From positions 148,836,101 to 148,900,100 of the forward strand of contig CM019065.1 of the NCBI GenBank assembly GCA_009667805.1: 64,000 nt of DNA, written 5' to 3'. Both the position numbers and the translations under genes were made by a program. How positions within the stretch are numbered: position 1 is the first letter of the stretch; the number at the start of each line of letters is the position of its first letter. The notes below the pieces were generated by a model that was not told where the DNA came from, searched no databases, and saw only the letters and a list, made by a program, of their open reading frames with translations. Below, in pieces: positions 22,892-31,255 of this stretch. The stretch is from Leptobrachium leishanense (taxonomy: Eukaryota > Chordata > Amphibia > Anura > Megophryidae).

Positions 22892-23163
22892 GCCCGGGGG
22901 TTGAGGGACCCAGATGCCGGGCAGCGCGAGAGCGCCTGCCCGGTCTTGAACAGTCCGTCCTGTGAAGTGGATGCGGCTGTGTGCGTGCGCAGCCGGTCAC
23001 GTGGTCCGGCTAATCAGGTGGTACTGAGTCTCTGTACCACCTGACTGGCCGGACCGCGTGACCGGCTGCGCACGCACACAGCCACATCCACTTCACAGGA
23101 CGGACTGTTCAAGAGACCGGGCAGGCACTCCCGCGTGCCCGGCATCTGGGTCCCTCAACCCCC
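22892..23163. repeat. Long hairpin inside the hAT MITE
   Basis: Left arm from GGGGGTTGAGGGACCCAGAT to AGGTGGTACTGAG, right arm its near-perfect complement ending in ATCTGGGTCCCTCAACCCCC. The loop is only a few bases, near 23034. Confidence 0.85.
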
Positions 23164-23184
23164 TGCCGGAGCTGGGGCAACAAT

Positions 23185-23470
23185 CCAGGTGAGAGCTGGG
23201 GCAAATCCATGACCTGGGGCCAAATCCATGTGTGACGCTGGGGCAAATCCATGAGCTGGGCAAATCCATGAGCTGGGGGCAAATCCATGAGCTGGGGGCA
23301 GTATCCATGAGCTGGGGGCAGTATCCATGAGCTGGGGGCAAATCCATGAGCTGGGGGCAAATCCATGAGCTGGGGCAAATCCATGAGCTGGGGCAAATCC
23401 ATGAGTGAGCTGGGGGCAAATCCATGAGCTGGGGCAATATCCATGTGAGAGCTGGGGCAATATCGATAAC
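23185..23470. repeat. 18-19-bp minisatellite
   Basis: ATCCATGAGCTGGGGGCAA and close variants repeat about 14 times, with some units lacking one or two G. The translated Trp/Ile/Cys/Pro repeats are artefacts. Confidence 0.9.
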
Positions 23471-23542
23471 GTGTCCACAGGTTGGGGGGGGCGCACAATT
23501 CTTGGCTGGCCCCGGGTGCTGACAACCCACGCTACGCCACTG

Positions 23543-24280
23543 CTTAAAATGGACAGGGAACAACTATTGCAATACAAAGAGAAAGAAAAAAGAGAAACTG
23601 CTGAAGTAGCTCTAGTTCTTAATTATAATACTACTAACCAAACCATAAAGAAGTCAATCAATAGGTATTGGCCAATCCTCAAACGAGATCCTTTTCTTAA
23701 TGGGATTCTCCCAGAAAAAACAAGAATTATCTTTAGAGGCAGTGATACCATCAGGAAACAACTAGTCAAGAGCCACATACCAACTACCCAGAAAAAGAAA
23801 GAATTCTTCAACCTAAAACCAGGCTTTTATGGGTGTGGCCGCTGCATAGCCTGCCGAAAAACGAAGAATCATAAAAGATTAATTCAACAATTCTGTGCCA
23901 CGGAAGGAGGAAAAGAATATAAGATCAAATCAATTCTTACATGTCACTCCAAGAACGTGATTTACTTAATAAGATGCCCCTGCAATAAAATATATATTGG
24001 TCAGACCTCACGCCATCTGTTTGTCAGAATTAATGAACACATGAATAATATATGTAATGGCAGTGAAAAACATAGTGTACCATTACATTATAAAGAAATG
24101 CATAATTGTGACCCTGAAAACACTCAATTTTTTGCTATTGAGAAGGTTCAGAGTCAATGGAGAGGGGAGGATCTCCACCGCAAAATGATTAAGATTGAAA
24201 TGAGATGGATTTACTATTTGGACACTCTGGTTCCCAGAGGTTTAAACACAGATTTTGAAGTATGTCATTTTTTTAATTAA
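23543..24280 (+). pseudogene. Penelope C-terminal region with GIY-YIG endonuclease, right copy
   Basis: Open from the MITE junction to a stop at 24280. In order: thumb/linker sequence, TNQTIKKSINRYWPILK, RDPFLNGILPEKTRIIFRG, a Cys cluster CGRCIACRKTKNHK, and the GIY-YIG nuclease (VIYLIRCPCNKIYIGQTSR, INEHMNNI). Penelope-like elements use this nuclease to nick target DNA for priming. The start codon belongs to the RT frame 5' of the MITE, so the ATG-led ORF beginning in the MITE at 23405 is accidental. Confidence 0.88.
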
Positions 24281-24789
24281 TTAAATTTTTTTAATTGACA
24301 TTTTATTTTGGATTAAAGGAATATCTTCCCAGTTGGGGTTTTTTACATTTATGAAAGTACTTTGTATTGCAACATTATATTTTTCTTTCTATTATATTTT
24401 CGTATTTACTTATATTTACCTTCGTATTTATCGTTTTATTATTACATATATATTTTCGTATTTATTTCGTATTTATTCCATTATCTGCATATCCATTTTC
24501 TACAGATTCTTAAAAGAAAATTATGTATTTTGCCCATTATACATTTAAAAATATACTCCAAATGGGACGACTTGTGATTTCCGGTGTCAACATCCGGAAA
24601 ACGAACGAAAGAATTACGAACTACGCATGCGCATCGGAACAGCGAGAGCGGAAGCACTACTGACTGGTTCATAACAGAAGCGAAAATCGGAAGTAGTGGT
24701 GATCCGATGCGACCAGGTGAATCGTATCGACCAATTAATTTACGAACAGAAAGTATATTTAAACAGCAATAATGAACAACATCCCATTA

Positions 24790-24832
24790 CTGACTGAGGA
24801 GGCTTGCAGAACGCAAGCGAAACGCGTTTCAG
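24790..24832 (+). ncRNA. Hammerhead-ribozyme-like motif, right Penelope arm
   Basis: Stem I CTGA (24790-24793) pairs with TCAG (24829-24832). The core CTGAGGA (24794-24800) is followed by one G, then stem II GCTTGC/GCAAGC, then GAAA, then ACGCGT, which gives A-U and C-G pairs as a minimal stem III, and U at the cleavage position. Penelope-like elements are known to carry type I hammerheads with very short stem III. The extra base between the core and stem II is a departure from the consensus, so activity is uncertain. Confidence 0.65.
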
Positions 24833-25710
24833 ATTTTTTTCTTTTCGTATTTATTCCTTTCGTATTTATTTGTTTTTCTGTTCTGTGTATTTTCGGATTT
24901 TGTTCCCTTCGGATTTTATTCTTATTAAATTTTCTTTTATTTTTATGCTCAATTTTCTTCATTTTGGAAGTTTATCTATCTCTATCCTGGAGGAAGGACC
25001 CCCTCTGACCAAATAAGAGGTCCATATTCCTTTTATACAGAGCCATCATATCGGAAGGCTCTGAATCACGTGAGTTTCTCACTTTTATATACCTTATTTG
25101 TGTATCTATGATAATGCACTATAGCGTTATCCTTTACATTTGAGTTATATCCTGCCATCCAAAAGAAAAAAATAATTCATACATGGGCGAAGTTTCCCCT
25201 CTACAAGAGATCTAAAGGCCAATTGATAAGAGGCATTGGAGACTCCACCTTTGGTTATCCTCTATCCCAGGAAAACTTCAAGACATCCTATATGGGCGAG
25301 GTCCCCCTCCTATAAGAGACCTAAAGGCCAATTGATACGAGCCATTGGGGGCTCCACCTTTGTGAGTGCGACCATTTACACCACTTAGTGTGTTATAAAC
25401 TGTCATACTGTACTACGCAATTTATATTTCTTTTCATATAGGATGATGATATTATATGATCAGATTTCCGAATAAGAAGGTTCAACCCTATGCTGATTAA
25501 TTTAAAGCTAAGTCAATCCTTGTTTACAATTTCCATCAATATATGTACTGCGCTCCCTTAAATACATTTATTTGTATTTTTCTGTTTGATATTGATAAGG
25601 TGACAGGTACACCCAATAGGTGAGCAGCATTATATATCACCAGTTCACTATATGAGATAGCGCCGATACTCTGAACGTCTTTTCGTTCTATTTTTCAGTT
25701 AATTCTGCCA

Positions 25711-26380
25711 CAGTGACTTTATACGGATTTGACCCAATTGAGTGTAATCTCCTAGCTCTGATACCCGGCAACACAGAATTCTACATTTGATTTAAAAGAT
25801 GCGTTCTTCTGTATCCACTTGGCTCCAGCGAGTCAGCCATTGTTTGCCTTTCAGTGGGAAAACGCCCAGAATGGCTCCAAACATCAAATGATATGCCTCC
25901 CTCAAGGTTTGCTATCCTCGGGAGAGCACTGAACAAAGACTTATCTGCCTTTCACTCTCAGCCAGACAAAGATACCCTATGGCAGTATGTTGATGATCTC
26001 CTGCTTGCGACACCAACTCAAGAAGATTGTTTCAATGCCACAAAAGAACTGTTAAGTATCTTATGCAAGGCAGGCTACAAAATCTCAAGACGCAAGGCAC
26101 AGATTTGCAGACACCGTGTCAAGTATCTAGGCTTCCATCTTACAGGAACTGAGCATGCAATCCAGAACGCAAATAATCAGTCTGCGGTGTCCCTCAACCA
26201 CAGACTCGTTGACAAATAAGAGAATTACTGAGCCTCTGTACCAAGTCACCAAAGGTGCAGAGTCTGACCCTATTATATGGGGTGAAGAACAAACTGAGGC
26301 TGTCACCCAATTGAAGACTTTGTTGCTTGAAGCCACTGCCCTCCTGGTTGCTGAAGCTGACAAGCTCACACTAGGCTAAG
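25711..26380 (+). pseudogene. Retroviral reverse transcriptase, 3' part
   Basis: RT resumes right after the target duplication. A frame with FAILGRALNKDLSAFHSQ leads to QYVDDLLLATPTQ, the YVDD active site (about 25986), then GYKISRRKAQICRHRVKYLG. An in-frame stop near 25790, a frame change near 25880 and a stop at 26217 break it. The following ORF (TKGAESDPIIWGEEQTEA) continues toward the connection domain. Read together with 18980-19057 this is one RT split by the insertion; both halves are already degenerate. Confidence 0.85.
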
Positions 26381-26629
26381 AACTCTTTGTGAAGTCCCTC
26401 ATGCAGTCCAGACTCTTCTAGACTATAAAGGCAATTATTGGTTCAGCAATGCAAGAATGACCAAGTACCAAGCTATGCTGTGTGAAAACCAAGAGTCCAC
26501 TTGGAACTAATCTCCACACTGAATCCAGCTACATTGTTTCCAGAGATGCTCCAGAAGATCAAGAGCATGAATGCCTCCAAGTAATGGATGAAGTATAGCA
26601 GCAGACCTGATCTCAAAGAATACCCCTAG

Positions 26630-26813
26630 ACAAATACGACTTGCAACTGTTCACTGATGGAAGCATGTTTTAAAAATATAAATTTGTTGCTGGTACGCAG
26701 TAGTCACTCTTGACGAAACAATTGAAGCTAAACCACTGCCCAATGGCACTTCTGCTCAACTGGCTGAAATTATTGCCCTTACCAGAGGTCTAGAACTATC
26801 TGAAAACAAAAGG
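26630..26813 (+). pseudogene. RNase H start, broken
   Basis: The block LQLFTDGSMF holds the first catalytic Asp of RNase H but is followed by a TAA (about 26670). After a frame change, LAEIIALTRGLEL supplies the catalytic Glu in the frame that runs on into the long ORF at 26814. Confidence 0.75.
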
Positions 26814-28826
26814 GTGAACATATACACCGATTCCAAGTATGCCTTCATGACAATTCAGGCTCACGGAGCACTCTACAAAGAACATGGCCTCCTAACATCT
26901 GCGGGCAAGCAAGTCAAATATGCCCTTGAAATATTGAATTTATTGGATGCAGTATGGAAACCATCCGCAGTTGGTGTTATCCATTACCGTGGCCACCAAA
27001 AAGGCAAAGAAGTTCCCAGAGGAAACCGGAGAGCAGATCTGGCGGCAAAGAAAGCAGCCAGACAGACACAAGCCCTTGAGCGTGGCTGTGATTGGAAAGA
27101 AACCAAGGCTATGAGTACTCGACAGCAGCAGGTGCAGCAGCAGGAGAAAACTCACTTGAAACTAAACTGGAGAGGATACCCAGTTCAAGATGAAGATCCC
27201 CTGGAAAGTGTTCGGGAAGGAAACCCCGATCGCCGGAGAGGATACCCGGTAAATGCTGAAAATCACTTGAAAAGCTTCCGGAATGGAAATCCGGAACACC
27301 AAAATGAAACTTCGGTTCCCCAGAGAGGACTGGTGAGAGGACTGGTTCAAGATGACTCACCTGTCAAGATTATAGTATGTGAACCCGAATCCCCGCAAAT
27401 GAAAGTCGATACTCGGCTCTGTCTGAACGCTGTTTTCCAAGATCAGCCAAATGTAGACTTCTATATGAATAACAGAAGATTTGCACCTCATGGAGAATTT
27501 ATTGAAGATGTTCTTTGCCACTGGTACGGTGAATATGAACTTCTGGAGAAGCACCACAGCTATATCCAATGGTTGTTTCCTCTACGTGAACAAGGCCGAA
27601 ATGAACATGCAAAGCCTCTGACTATTTCTGAAATTGAAATTATGAAGAACACTGCTGAAATCCAACATAGGCTACAGAGAGCCTATAAACTGATGCTGAA
27701 TTTCTTCGGCGTAAAATTAGTGGGGGAAGAGGAGATAGAAGTGATACGAGACTCAAATTTTTCAACACGCTTCTCCAATTTGAATACCAACACCCATAAT
27801 AACCTGAGAATTACCCGAATTGTGAAAAGCATGGGAGAGCTGGGAGCTGCACAATACCAAGCTCCGCTGGTGAAGTTCTTCCTGAAAGAAATACTGGTTG
27901 AAGATCAGCTGCAAAATATGAAAGGAAGTGCCCTGAAGTATTTCTTGCCGGCTGTAAAGAATGATCATGAAAGAGATGTACTGTCTGAATATGTTTTGAA
28001 GCACAGAATATCCAAGAATGCCAAGAGGCTTCTCCCAGTGGTGACGTCCCTGTTACCAACACCCATTACTCACTGGACTCCAGCCTACTCTGAAAAAGAG
28101 AAGAAATGGCTCTCCGAAGAGCCAGGAGAATACAGAGAAGACGGATGGTACCAGTCGGAGAATGAAAGAATTGTTTTACCAGCCACTCTGGCACCTGAAA
28201 TTGTCCGGGCCCTGCATTCCAGAACTCATGAAGGAAAGACAGCCATGGAGCAACAACTAGAACTATATTTCTATGTTCCTGGACTCCCCGCCATTTGCAA
28301 AGCAATTGCCCACCAGTGTGTCACTCGTGCTAAGAACAACCCAAGGCAAGGGATTGTACAACCACCGGGAGTATTATCGGTTGGATTATCTCCAATGTCC
28401 TCCCTACAAATTGACTTTACTGTTCTCCCTCCATGCAAAGGATATAAATATCTACTGGTGCTAGTATGCACATTAACAGGATGGGTTGAAGCCTACCCAA
28501 CTCGAACAGAAAAGACTGCTGAAGTAGTGAGATGCTTGATGAGAGCAATTATTCCAAGGTATGGACTGCCTCTTGAAATCAGATCAGACAATGGTCCAGC
28601 CTTCGTACAAAGTTGTTTACAGCAATTCACCCTCCTGCTGAGAATTTCGTGGAAGCTACATACCGCATACAGATCTCAAAACTCTGGAAAAGTAGAAAGA
28701 ATGAATAGAACTCTAAAGACATTGATGGCTAAAATATGCCAAGACTACGTCATTGAAATGGCTGGATGTGTTGCCAATCGTACTGCTGCATGTCCGAAGC
28801 AATCCTACCTCACTCCTAAAAATTGA
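26814..28826 (+). CDS. Retroviral pol ORF: RNase H - OGFR-like domain - integrase (670 aa)
   Basis: The ORF is opened by a GTG and has no upstream ATG I trust; in the virus it would be inside Gag-Pol. Residues 1-90 are the RNase H C-terminal half (IYTDSKYAF, GVIHYRGHQKG, RADLAAKKA with Asp75). Residues ~91-204 are a linker with two imperfect repeats 22 residues apart (RGYPV...GNP at 120 and 142). Residues ~205-398 match the OGFR family conserved region (see separate entry). Residues ~419-670 are integrase: His468 and His472 of the zinc finger, a C-to-R change in the second Cys of the pair (CVTRAKNNP), Asp534 (QIDFT), Asp592 (SDNGPAF) and Glu628 (GKVERMN), a D,D-35-E triad. A frameshift just before the stop cuts off the integrase C-terminus. 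The complete openness contrasts with the decay around it. Confidence 0.9.
   Translation: MNIYTDSKYAFMTIQAHGALYKEHGLLTSAGKQVKYALEILNLLDAVWKPSAVGVIHYRGHQKGKEVPRGNRRADLAAKKAARQTQALERGCDWKETKAMSTRQQQVQQQEKTHLKLNWRGYPVQDEDPLESVREGNPDRRRGYPVNAENHLKSFRNGNPEHQNETSVPQRGLVRGLVQDDSPVKIIVCEPESPQMKVDTRLCLNAVFQDQPNVDFYMNNRRFAPHGEFIEDVLCHWYGEYELLEKHHSYIQWLFPLREQGRNEHAKPLTISEIEIMKNTAEIQHRLQRAYKLMLNFFGVKLVGEEEIEVIRDSNFSTRFSNLNTNTHNNLRITRIVKSMGELGAAQYQAPLVKFFLKEILVEDQLQNMKGSALKYFLPAVKNDHERDVLSEYVLKHRISKNAKRLLPVVTSLLPTPITHWTPAYSEKEKKWLSEEPGEYREDGWYQSENERIVLPATLAPEIVRALHSRTHEGKTAMEQQLELYFYVPGLPAICKAIAHQCVTRAKNNPRQGIVQPPGVLSVGLSPMSSLQIDFTVLPPCKGYKYLLVLVCTLTGWVEAYPTRTEKTAEVVRCLMRAIIPRYGLPLEIRSDNGPAFVQSCLQQFTLLLRISWKLHTAYRSQNSGKVERMNRTLKTLMAKICQDYVIEMAGCVANRTAACPKQSYLTPKN
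27426..28007 (+). other. OGFR-like domain captured in pol
   Basis: Residues ~205-398 of the pol ORF. Recognised by a run of motifs in family order: FYMNNRRFAPHGEFIEDVL, HSYIQWLFPLRE (residue 248), HAKPLT, RAYKLMLNFFGVKL, HNNLRITRIVKSMGELG (residue 328), QAPLVKFFLKEILVE (residue 349) and SALKYFLPAVKN. This is the conserved N-terminal region shared by OGFR and OGFRL1, nuclear-envelope and cytoplasmic host proteins. No known retroviral pol domain sits between RNase H and integrase in gamma-type viruses. It is continuous, without introns, which suggests capture from a spliced mRNA. What it did for the virus is unknown. It could also have been taken from another OGFR-like gene family that is expanded in fish and frogs. 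Confidence 0.88.
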
Positions 28827-29193
28827 GATGTTCGGTCGTCCTACCCCTTTGATAACTGGGTTGAGGGGGGATCCCCGTGTATTAGGGGAAACTGACCTAC
28901 GCTAGTAAGTGATCAGGTTAGATCAGACGATGCAGAGTATATACAAATGGGAGAGCGAGCATATACCCTATTTTCTGTTCCCACCCCTACACAGATACTA
29001 TCCTGGGGACTACGTATGGGTTAACCAATGGAAGGTAGACCCGTTAGGAGCTAAATGGAGGGTTTTTTTATGTTGTCTTGTTATCCACTCCTACAGCAGT
29101 GAAGGTGGCCGAGGTGGTGCCGTGGATACATCACTCCTGACTGAAACCCGCAGCAGAGGTTACGGACAGAGCATGGAAAGTGATAGCCAGTGA
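28827..29193 (+). pseudogene. Integrase C-terminal region, frameshifted
   Basis: After the stop at 28826 the homology continues in another frame with IEMFGRPTPL and then, past two stops, in the ORF from 28909: GDYVWVNQWKVDPLGAKW, the SH3-like C-terminal domain of gamma-type integrases. Further frame changes follow (VVPWIHHSRLKP). Confidence 0.8.
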
Positions 29194-29419
29194 ATCTGAT
29201 CCACTGAAGCTACGTTTCCACCGTATCCAAGCAGCTGCACAGACCGGAGAGGAGGGAGATCCAAGTCTAGTTGACCACCGGCCTCCCAAACTCCAGTCTT
29301 TGTGCCTGTTGGCAGTACCAAGGATCCTGATATGTATTGGGATTATTGTTTTCTTTTTGACTTTATTGACAATTGGTGCTGGACTATTTTTTTTCCAATC
29401 CAGCTCCCTAAGGGAGTGA
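29180..29419 (+). pseudogene. Retroviral env leader
   Basis: A 79-codon ORF that overlaps the integrase end, as env does in gamma-type viruses. It has a basic N-terminal part and a strongly hydrophobic segment, ILICIGIIVFFLTLLTIGAG, that would serve as the long signal/leader anchor. It ends at a stop; the surface subunit continues after a break. Confidence 0.65.
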
Positions 29420-29491
29420 GGTCAGCCCTATTGGGTTGACACCAGAACTTGATATGACTGTCCCACGGTACAGGACCGACGGAAACGGGAA

Positions 29492-30160
29492 TTGACAAGG
29501 CCAGAAGATAATTTGTTTATTAAATTTACGTATGCGTATGCAAAGAAGTCAGGATATGAATCCTGTTGGGTGTGTAATAAATTGAACCAAGGGTCATCAG
29601 ATATTCCCACCTTAGCTGTACCTCTTAATTTGTCGGACTACCCTGTGAATAAAAGTATAGTGGCCCCTAGTGTACTTAAACTGACTAAGAGTCTAGATAT
29701 GCCAAAGACAAACCACACTATTCGCATTACTAATGTGGCCTATTTCCCTCTCTGGTGTTTTAAACTAGAGAAGATCCAGGTTCCACCTAGTTCAATGTGT
29801 AAGGAATCTTTGTTCAATGCAACACTAGATATATCTGACCCAGAAGCACTAGGAGATAGTCTTCAAGTAATGGTAAAAACGATTGATAATTACAAACAGA
29901 CTAATGATAAAAGTCCAGAGGCCCTTGCATACACCCACAAGTCACTATCCTTAATTTTCTCCCACCTTGGCTCAGAACCTTTTTATCTGATGCCAGGGGA
30001 TGGCATACATATTTGTTGTGGAACTCTATGCCACCTTTGGATTAATACTGAAATAAAAACTTGGTGTTATTTGGCCTGGGTGGTTCCCCTGCAGTGTATC
30101 CAAGGGGACACCATAGACCTGGGAATACCACATCCCCGATATTTTCTAAAAATTTACTAA
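29492..30160 (+). pseudogene. Retroviral env surface-subunit fragment
   Basis: A 222-codon ORF (29492 start uses the first Met-like codon; the real start is in the leader). It contains SCWVCNKLN, the CxxC motif of class I surface subunits, several N-glycosylation sites (NLS, NHT, NAT) and scattered Cys. It stops at 30160, and the remaining 300 bp before the 3' LTR contain no fusion peptide, immunosuppressive-type region, CX6CC or membrane anchor, so the transmembrane subunit is deleted. Not an entry-competent protein. Confidence 0.7.
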
Positions 30161-30465
30161 ACGAGTATTGTTTTCCAAGGGTGATATGGTTTGGTCTTGG
30201 TTTCTTTTTCCTTCCACAGGATGGAGCATTGAAATGATGAAAAGATTTAATAAATATGTTGTTCTGATGGATGAAAATGTAAACATTACCAGCACTGATG
30301 TTTAGTTGTTAAATGTTGACTTAAGAGAGATTTGTAGAACCCTCGAACCAAAGAAGCAATCCCTAGAGCAAAACCTGACGAAGGTTTACTTAAGCTTAAA
30401 TCCCCGGAAGAATACAAAGCTTTAATGATTTAGTTGGCTGGGAGAGGTCATTGTAGACTCTCCGC

Positions 30466-30478
30466 CAAGAGGAGGGAA
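30466..30478 (+). promoter_or_regulatory. Polypurine tract
   Basis: AAGAGGAGGGAA lies directly before the TG of the 3' LTR, where plus-strand DNA synthesis is primed. Confidence 0.85.
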
Positions 30479-31006
30479 TGAGATAGCATCTACTGGGATT
30501 TAATTTAGAACTATACTAATCTAGTGATCTGCCATTTCGATGTTCATCCAATTCGTGTTTTAAAATACTCTTGCTGTCCTTGAGTGCTCTTGAGATTCTA
30601 TTTTCAGTCTGCATGCTTAAAGAATTCAGTTTGTCAGCAAAGCCAAGAAGGAAGTGCTGACAATTGCAGAACTATGAAGACAGCTGGAAAACTAAAAAAA
30701 AGAGAATGAAGGGGAAAGATGACATTGTGTGTAAAATTAGGTCCTAACTCAGACATATGGTAACTGTCACGTGACAATCTGGGTATGTTGGGAGGAGAGC
30801 AGGGGAGGAAAACTGTATTTTTGGAACATTGTATAAAAGCAGCTGAGCCTGATGTTCTCGCCACTCAAGCTTTGAGCAGATTTGATCTGCTTCTTTGAGT
30901 CCGTCTGCAGACGAATAAAACGCCATTTTCTTTTGAAACAAAGGCCTCCGTCTATCTTCTTTTGTCGAGCCATCACCCAAAAATATCCGGTCAGTTGGCT
31001 GCAACA
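30479..31006 (+). repeat. 3' LTR of the provirus
   Basis: 528 bp, TGAGATAGC to GCTGCAACA, the same length as the 5' LTR. I count about 8 substitutions between them (for instance TACACTTAC/TACTCTTGC, GGCAACC/GGAAAAC, ACGTTG/ACATTG). Has the TATA box (GTATAAAAGCAG) and an intact AATAAA in GACGAATAAAACG. Confidence 0.92.
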
Positions 31007-31255
31007 CGGACTTTTTTGGTGGTTGTAGATTTTGGGGAGTAAATTACGAAAAAGTGTGGTTTTACCATTTTTTTTTTCATCATAGTTCATATTTTTTTTA
31101 TAGCAAATTATATGATATGATGGTAATAATGGTATTTTTAGAAAGTCCATTTAATGGCGGGGAAAACGGTGTATAATATGTGTGGGTTGCATAAACGAGT
31201 TAGGCTGTCAGATGAACGCATTCTGAGCACCCTGTGCGTCCGTGAACAACTAAAG

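Larger units (their letters stand above)
22811..23542. mobile_element. hAT MITE with 8-bp TSD, inside the right Penelope copy
   Basis: Ends CAGTGGCGTAGCGTGGG and CCCACGCTACGCCACTG form a perfect 17-bp inverted repeat. CTTAAAAT lies on both sides (22803-22810, 23543-23550), the 8-bp duplication typical of hAT. The left Penelope arm has one CTTAAAAT and no insert at the same point, giving an empty site for comparison. Inside are a ~130-bp near-perfect hairpin and a minisatellite. Confidence 0.92.
19058..25695. mobile_element. Head-to-head inverted pair of Penelope-like elements, inserted in retroviral pol
   Basis: CAGTTAATTCTGCCA stands at 19043-19057 and 25696-25710, a 15-bp target duplication inside the retroviral RT. 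The left arm (19058 to about 21712) carries a copy reading on the minus strand; the right arm (21713-25695) a copy reading on the plus strand, their 5' sides facing. The outer ~2.6 kb of each arm mirror each other almost exactly, including the GIY-YIG coding part and the hammerhead-like motif. The right copy reaches further 5' (21713-22185) and has 113 bp of 3' tail (25583-25695) absent on the left. Since one duplication flanks the whole, it probably inserted as a unit. Confidence 0.85.
15858..31006 (+). mobile_element. Class I endogenous retrovirus, gamma/epsilon-like, with host-domain insert
   Basis: Two 528-bp LTRs bound the element. A tRNA-Pro type primer site follows the 5' LTR and a purine tract precedes the 3' LTR. 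In order it has a leader, a matrix-like gag fragment, reverse transcriptase, RNase H, an OGFR-like domain, integrase and an env fragment. The reverse transcriptase is split by a 6.6-kb Penelope-like insertion (19058-25695). By eye the LTRs differ at about 8 sites, so the insertion is fairly recent, yet gag, RT, RNase H start and env all carry stops, frameshifts or deletions. No target duplication is seen (ATGAT left, CGGAC right). Not replication competent. Confidence 0.9.

Noticed and set aside
19058..25695. Inverted Penelope pair as an assembly foldback artefact
   Set aside because: The arms differ by small indels, the right arm has extra sequence at both ends, only one arm holds the hAT MITE with its own target duplication, and one 15-bp duplication flanks the whole. 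Raw-read confirmation is still desirable.
29180..30160. A domesticated, syncytin-like env gene
   Set aside because: The frame is broken between leader and surface part, and the transmembrane subunit is absent, so no fusion-capable product can be made.
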